From positions 1 to 10,477 of the forward strand of contig JAPLNJ010000887.1 in NCBI GenBank assembly GCA_026692885.1: DNA of 10,477 bases, given 5' to 3'. The translations under genes were made by a program, and so were the position numbers. Within the stretch, counting starts at the first letter, position 1. Every line of letters begins with the position of its first letter. Below are positions 7,241 to 10,477 of the stretch, one piece after another. This DNA comes from Planctomycetota bacterium (lineage in GTDB: Bacteria > Planctomycetota > Planctomycetia > Pirellulales > Pirellulaceae). Below the pieces are notes generated by a model. The model searched no databases. It worked only from the letters and a program-made list of their open reading frames with translations, and was not told the origin of the DNA.

Positions 7241-7289
7241 GTCGTCACGCTCCGCCGTGACGACATGTCATCACGCGGAGCGTGATGAC
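7241..7289. repeat. Two inverted hairpins between cobS and cobD-cobQ
   Basis: The first hairpin is GTCGTCACG (7241-7249) with CGTGACGAC (7256-7264), a perfect 9-bp stem. The second is GTCATCACGC (7267-7276) with GCGTGATGAC (7280-7289), a perfect 10-bp stem and 3-base loop. Both share the core CACGCTCCGC but in opposite orientations, so they look like an inverted pair of one element. They fill over half of the 86-base gap. There is no T-run to suggest a terminator. In the mRNA they would fold just upstream of the cobD-cobQ ribosome site. Confidence 0.85.
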
Positions 7290-7301
7290 CACCTTGACTT
7301 C

Positions 7302-8045
7302 CTATATTTCCGCAGGCCCGCTCAGCAGTAGCAGCGCCGGCACCACCTCGACGATCTCGCAGACCGCCCCCAACGTGTCGCCCGTGGTGCCGCCGAGTTT
7401 ACGATGCACGTAGACCGCCAGCGCCAAGGTCACTGCCAAACCAGCACCGCAGACGACCAGTCCGCGCCGTCCCAACAGACCCCAGGCCACTGCGGCCAAG
7501 ACGCCCACCGCCCAAATCGCCGCCAGTCGCGACCGACGTTGATAGAACAGGGCACCGAGTCCGCTGGGGCGGACGCAGGGCAACACCGCCACGTGGACCA
7601 CCATCGCGCAGCGTCCGGCCAACGGCATCAGCAGGACGGCGCGCCACAGCACCTCCGCCGGCAGCGACGCCAAAGCCGCGAACTTGGTCAACAGCAACAC
7701 GACGACCGCCACCACGCCCATCGCGCCGGTGCGGCTATCCTTCATGATTTCCAGCATCCGCTCGCGTGACCGGGAACTCAGGCAGCCGTCGGCCGTATCC
7801 GCAAGCCCGTCCAGATGCAGGCAACCCGAAACCGTCATCAACACCCCCAGGATCACCACCGCCGCAACCAGCGGCGGCAGCACCAGGGACGCGTCCCAAG
7901 CCACGGTCGCGGCGAGCGCGCCGAGCAGCAGACCGACCACCGGGAACCAGGGGACGCTACCGGCCAGATCCGTTTCGGTCGTGCCCCAGGTCCCGGGCAT
8001 CGGCAAGATCGTCAGGAAGCGTAGGGCGGCAAGTAGTTGCTTCAT
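7302..8045 (-). CDS. cobS: Adenosylcobinamide-GDP ribazoletransferase (cobalamin synthase, CobS)
   Basis: CobS is a multi-pass inner-membrane enzyme that joins adenosylcobinamide-GDP to alpha-ribazole (or its 5'-phosphate), releasing GMP and closing the lower loop of the cofactor. The 247-residue protein has the family motifs HLDGLADTADG (77-87), with acidic residues thought to bind the metal and pyrophosphate, MKDSRTGAMG (101-110) and KLGGTTGDTLGA (216-227). Hydrophobic segments lie near 33-50, 54-75, 110-127, 135-155, 174-191 and 195-212. The start ATG 8045 gives the usual N-terminus (MKQLLAALRFLTILP), but I see no clear Shine-Dalgarno in front of it. It is flanked by repeat elements on both sides, not by overlapping genes. 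Its two substrates come from CobU and CobT, encoded upstream. Confidence 0.95.
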   Translation of the reverse strand: MKQLLAALRFLTILPMPGTWGTTETDLAGSVPWFPVVGLLLGALAATVAWDASLVLPPLVAAVVILGVLMTVSGCLHLDGLADTADGCLSSRSRERMLEIMKDSRTGAMGVVAVVVLLLTKFAALASLPAEVLWRAVLLMPLAGRCAMVVHVAVLPCVRPSGLGALFYQRRSRLAAIWAVGVLAAVAWGLLGRRGLVVCGAGLAVTLALAVYVHRKLGGTTGDTLGAVCEIVEVVPALLLLSGPAEI

Positions 8046-8062
8046 TATTCGACTCAGGCTAG

Positions 8063-8158
8063 GGGTCGGGTGTTCAGAAATTCATTTTCCGCGGGCAACG
8101 TCTCGTCCATTGTCAAAGTCCTCTGACCGCAAGAAATGAATTTCTGGACACCCGACCC
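8063..8158. repeat. MITE-like inverted repeat with 25-bp arms between cobT and cobS
   Basis: GGGTCGGGTGTTCAGAAATT plus CATTT (8063-8087) is the inverted copy of 8134-8158. It pairs at 24 of 25 positions, and the remaining one is a T-G wobble. The 46-base centre (8088-8133) has weak internal complementarity and no gene. The element takes up most of the 136-base gap between cobT and cobS. I see no flanking target duplication. It could be a small non-autonomous mobile element, an attenuating hairpin, or both. Confidence 0.88.
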
Positions 8159-8181
8159 TGATCTTGCTGTTGGTACTCGGC

Positions 8182-9246
8182 TCACGATTCGCCTGCGGAA
8201 ACATGCGCCTCCGCAAACGTCGCCACTTGGGTCAGGATGCGCTGTGCCGCGTCGACCAAGTTCATCGCCAGGGCCGCACCCGTCCCTTCTCCCAAACGCA
8301 GGTTGAGATCCAACAGCGGCTCCCTGCCCAACCAGCCGTGCATGGCTCGGTGTCCGGGTTCCGCACTGCGATGCGCGGCGATGATGTATTGGCTGACTGT
8401 GGGGCACAGCGCATGTGCCACCAACGCGCCGGCTGTCGAAATGAAGCCGTCCACCACGACCGGCTTTCGCCGTGCGGCAGCCCCGAGTACCACGCCGGCA
8501 ATGCCGCCAATCTCGAAGCCGCCGACCTTGGCCAAGACGTCCAGTCCGTCTTGGGGATCGGGCCGATTCACGGCCAGAGCCCGTTCCACGACCGCGATCT
8601 TGCGAGCCAGTTGGCCGTCATCGATACCGGTACCGCGGCCTGTCAAGTCGGCCACCGCAGCTCCGGTCAACGCCGCCACGACCGCCGTGGAGGGCGTGGT
8701 ATTGGCAATGCCCATATCGCCGGTGCCGAACACGTCGACGGTGTCGGCCAGTCCCTCGACCACTTCGATGCCCGCCTCGATGGCCCGCTCGGCCTGCGAA
8801 TGCGTCATCGCCGGACCGACGGCCAGATTGGCCGTGCCGGCCGCGATTCTCTTGCTGGTGATCTTGCCCGCCGCCACCAACGCACTCAGGTCCGCCGCCA
8901 CGCCCATGTCGACGGTCACGACTTGCGCCCCAACCAACCGCGACAGGACATTGATGCCGGCCATCCCGCCGACGAAGCCGACCACCATCTGGGCCGTGAC
9001 TTCCTGGGGATACCTGCTGACGTTCTCGGCCGCCACGCCGTGATCGCCGGCCATGATGACGATCGTCTTGCGAGACACCGGCGGTTGCAGCGAGCAGGTA
9101 ATCCCCGCCAGGTCCAGCGCCAGGTCCAGTAATCGCCCCAACGCCCAAGGAGGCATGATCAATTGGTCCAATCGCTCTTTGGCCCGCGCACGCCAAGTGG
9201 CATCCTGGGGCGTGATCTTGGCCAGGGTCGCCGTCAGTAAGGTCAT
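8182..9246 (-). CDS. cobT: Nicotinate-nucleotide--dimethylbenzimidazole phosphoribosyltransferase (CobT)
   Basis: CobT transfers phosphoribose from nicotinate mononucleotide to the lower-ligand base, making an alpha-ribotide for CobS. The 354-residue length is normal. It shows AGDHGVAAENVSRYPQEVTA (66-85), GTANLAVGPAMTHSQAERAI (137-156), TGDMGIANTTPSTAVVAALT (175-194), VGGFEIGGIAGVVLGAA (241-257), VVVDGFIS (263-270), AHRSAEPGH (291-299) and LRLGEGTGAALA (316-327), where Glu320 is the expected catalytic base. Two departures from the consensus I recall stand out: MPPWALGRL in place of MPPGSLGRL near residue 35, and GDMGIANTT in place of GEMGIGNTT. I chose ATG 9246, with GGAG ten bases upstream (9260-9257). 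A TTG at 9300 would add 18 unrelated residues. The gene is separated from cobU by 233 bases of repeats, so it may need its own promoter, though I see no convincing one. Confidence 0.95.
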   Translation of the reverse strand: MTLLTATLAKITPQDATWRARAKERLDQLIMPPWALGRLLDLALDLAGITCSLQPPVSRKTIVIMAGDHGVAAENVSRYPQEVTAQMVVGFVGGMAGINVLSRLVGAQVVTVDMGVAADLSALVAAGKITSKRIAAGTANLAVGPAMTHSQAERAIEAGIEVVEGLADTVDVFGTGDMGIANTTPSTAVVAALTGAAVADLTGRGTGIDDGQLARKIAVVERALAVNRPDPQDGLDVLAKVGGFEIGGIAGVVLGAAARRKPVVVDGFISTAGALVAHALCPTVSQYIIAAHRSAEPGHRAMHGWLGREPLLDLNLRLGEGTGAALAMNLVDAAQRILTQVATFAEAHVSAGES

Positions 9247-9308
9247 GGTTTTCTGTCTCCGATTCCTGCTCCCGTCACCCGAACACCCCAACGTCGTCAA
9301 GGATTTTG

Positions 9309-9373
9309 GTAGCCGAATTCGCCAGAATTCGGGTGTTTGGCGTGAATCCCTGAAGTCTGGCGACTTCGGCTAC
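9309..9373. repeat. Inverted repeat with 22-bp arms upstream of cobT
   Basis: The arms at 9309-9330 (beginning GTAGCCGAATTCGCCAG) and 9352-9373 (ending CGACTTCGGCTAC) pair at 20 of 22 positions. Each arm is itself nearly palindromic: GAATTC, GCCA, GAATTC in one and GAAGTC, TGGC, GACTTC in the other. It could therefore fold as a long hairpin or as two small ones. It lies 63 bases before the cobT start, in the gap after cobU. I see no gene here. Confidence 0.85.
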
Positions 9374-9419
9374 GGCGTACGCGACGGTTCTTGCCCGCGT
9401 CAAAATTCTTAACGGCGTT

Positions 9420-9467
9420 GCCCCTCACCCCAACCCTCTCCCCGGAGTACCTGGGCGAGGGAGTTGT
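9420..9467. repeat. Intergenic copy of the repeat found inside cbiA
   Basis: These 48 bases match the complement of one cbiA repeat unit (within 2211-2267) with no differences. The imperfect hairpin is CCCTCTCCCCGG, loop AGTA, CCTGGGCGAGGG, pairing at 10 of 12 positions. It begins 12 bases after the cobU stop on the minus strand, so it might also act as a transcript 3' end, though there is no T-run. Confidence 0.9.
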
Positions 9468-9479
9468 CTTTCGGCCACC

Positions 9480-10022
9480 CTACGTTGATTTCAAATGCCA
9501 GGGGATCCCGCAGGTCAGCAGGGTCACTGTATCGGCCTCGGCGGCGATGGTCTGATTGACCCGGCCGACCAAGTCGCGGTAACGCCGAGCCATCGCATTG
9601 TCTGGAACCACCCCTAGGCCGACCTCGTTCGTCACGAAAATCACCGTGCCACGGCGCTGCCGAGCAGCCGCCAGTAACTCGCGGCAGGTCTCCGCCGTAT
9701 TCCGTTCACGGCTGGGGCGGCCGGCCTGTTCCGCGTAGTACATCAGGTTGTTCACCCAGAGCGTCAGGCAGTCCACCAACACGACTTCGTACTCACCATA
9801 GCGGCGAAACACCGTGATCAGTTCGACCTGCTCTTCCACCGTTTCCCAACCCCGACCCAGGCGGGACTGCTGGTGCATCTCGATCCGCAGCCGCATTTCC
9901 TCGTCCGTGACGGGACAGGTGGCCACGAACAGCCGGGGGGACGGCAGCGACTCGGCCAAACGCTGCGCGTAGGCGCTCTTGCCGCTGCGGCAGCCGCCGG
10001 TCACTAACACCATCTTGGCCAC
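9480..10022 (-). CDS. cobU: Adenosylcobinamide kinase / adenosylcobinamide-phosphate guanylyltransferase (CobU)
   Basis: CobU phosphorylates adenosylcobinamide and then transfers GMP to give adenosylcobinamide-GDP, the activated substrate of CobS. The roughly 180-residue protein has P-loop GGCRSGKS (9-16), DEEMRLRIEMHQQSR (40-54) with His50 in the position that is guanylylated in this family, LVDCLTLWVNNLM, and VTNEVGLGVVPDNAMARRYR followed by DLVGRVNQ. The start is uncertain. GTG 10022 has GGAG eight bases upstream (10034-10031) and is preferred. GTG at 10031 or 10028, or ATG at 10013, would change the protein by at most three residues either way and spare every motif. The gene begins 12 bases after the cobC stop, and its product acts just before CobS. 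A 233-base repeat-filled gap follows. Confidence 0.94.
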   Translation of the reverse strand: MAKMVLVTGGCRSGKSAYAQRLAESLPSPRLFVATCPVTDEEMRLRIEMHQQSRLGRGWETVEEQVELITVFRRYGEYEVVLVDCLTLWVNNLMYYAEQAGRPSRERNTAETCRELLAAARQRRGTVIFVTNEVGLGVVPDNAMARRYRDLVGRVNQTIAAEADTVTLLTCGIPWHLKST

Positions 10023-10030
10023 GTTCACCA

Positions 10031-10034
10031 CTCC
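10031..10034 (-). promoter_or_regulatory. Shine-Dalgarno that favours the GTG start of cobU
   Basis: GGAG directly follows the cobC TAG stop on the minus strand (TAGGGAGTGGTGAACGTG). It lies eight bases before GTG 10022 and 17 before ATG 10013, so GTG 10022 is the best-spaced start. Confidence 0.5.
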
Positions 10035-10477
10035 CTATTCCACTCGCTCCAGCGCCGTCAGTACCCCGCCGTCTTCGAACAAGTCGATCACCGCCAACGA
10101 AGCGTAACCCACGTCGAAGACCACATACTTCCGCAGATCCAGGCCGAGCAGATGGCAGAGCATCAGACGAATCACGCCCCCGTGCGTGACGGCCAGTACG
10201 GTCTGTGCGTCGGTGTGGCACAGCAACTCCGCCGCAGCTCGCACACGCTGGACAAAATGAGCCAGATTCTCGCCGCCGGGAAACGTGAATTCCGGTGTGA
10301 ACTCGGCCCACTGTGCAACCTGAGCCGGATGGTTGCGCGCCACGTCCTCGAAGGTCCGTCGCTCCCATTGGCCAAAATCGATCTCCCGCAAACGCTTCTC
10401 GCAGCTGAGGGGCAAGTCCGGGACCATCGCCGACGCCGTTTGTCGGCAGCGTTGCAGCGGACTGCAGTAGCAGACCT
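10035..10477 (-). CDS. cobC: Alpha-ribazole phosphatase (CobC), 5' end outside the window
   Basis: This is a histidine phosphatase (phosphoglycerate-mutase) family protein. In a cobalamin operon it most likely removes the 5'-phosphate from alpha-ribazole phosphate or adenosylcobalamin phosphate. The frame is open to the edge of the window. Before the first ATG (10427) it reads VCYCSPLQRCRQTASA, which matches the conserved SPLQRARQTA segment, so translation must start beyond 10477. The N-terminal RHGET region with the phosphorylated histidine is not visible. Further on are LREIDFGQWERRTFEDV, with the conserved acidic residue, PGGENLAHFVQRV and VTHGGVIRLML, with the second catalytic histidine. 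About 147 residues are seen of a usual length near 200. The role is assigned partly from its neighbours; related phosphatases of other function have the same motifs. Confidence 0.85.
   Translation of the reverse strand, partial: VCYCSPLQRCRQTASAMVPDLPLSCEKRLREIDFGQWERRTFEDVARNHPAQVAQWAEFTPEFTFPGGENLAHFVQRVRAAAELLCHTDAQTVLAVTHGGVIRLMLCHLLGLDLRKYVVFDVGYASLAVIDLFEDGGVLTALERVE

Noticed and set aside
5212..7260. 682-codon plus-strand open frame
   Set aside because: It lies antisense to cobD-cobQ and has no recognisable domain; GC-rich codon usage leaves this frame free of stops.
8063..8158. Complete insertion sequence
   Set aside because: There is no transposase reading frame in the 46-base centre and no visible target duplication; at most it is a non-autonomous element.
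9247..9300. Longer CobT starting at TTG 9300
   Set aside because: The extra 18 residues match nothing, and ATG 9246 has a GGAG ten bases upstream and gives the usual CobT length.
9247..9479. Possible cobalamin riboswitch upstream of cobT
   Set aside because: I could not find a B12-box-like sequence or the riboswitch core. The gap is explained by two palindromic repeats. A riboswitch, if present, would more likely lie upstream of the first gene, beyond 10477.

Overview
The window is a GC-rich bacterial chromosome segment. Every convincing gene lies on the minus strand and belongs to adenosylcobalamin (vitamin B12) biosynthesis. A planctomycete (Pirellulales-like) source is my best guess. It rests on the style and density of the short palindromic repeats (AAGCGGTGAC/GTCACCGC, CAGGCTTTCCAGCCTG, LTPTLSPEY-encoding and GEGPAEP-encoding elements), which I recall from such genomes but cannot check here.

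In transcription order (right to left) the window holds: a 5'-truncated cobC (alpha-ribazole phosphatase), cobU, a 233-base gap with two palindromic repeats, cobT, a gap with a 25-bp-arm inverted repeat, cobS, a gap with two hairpins, a fused cobD-cobQ gene, cbiB, cobO (frameshifted as read), cbiA and a fused cbiX-cbiC gene. A hairpin follows the last stop codon. Bases 1-430 are a 186-bp tandem repeat made of inverted pairs of small hairpins; I see no gene there.

The proteins cover the late pathway. CbiA makes the a,c-diamide, CobO adenosylates it, and the CobQ half amidates the remaining side chains to cobyric acid. The CobD half makes aminopropanol phosphate, which CbiB attaches. CobU activates cobinamide, CobT makes alpha-ribazole phosphate, CobS joins the two halves, and CobC removes the phosphate. 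CbiX (cobalt insertion into sirohydrochlorin) and CbiC (methyl migration) are the only corrin-ring steps present, which suggests the early-cobalt (anaerobic) route. The other ring-building enzymes must lie elsewhere. From cobD-cobQ to the end, each gene overlaps the next by 1 or 4 bases (TGATG or ATGA), so these genes are translationally coupled.

I found no new enzymatic system. The most interesting feature is how several unrelated palindromic repeat families occupy this operon. They fill each of the three larger gaps. They are also inserted in frame inside two genes, at the interdomain linker of CbiA and exactly at the CobD/CobQ fusion junction. Separately, cobO carries an 8-bp tandem duplication that shifts its frame.
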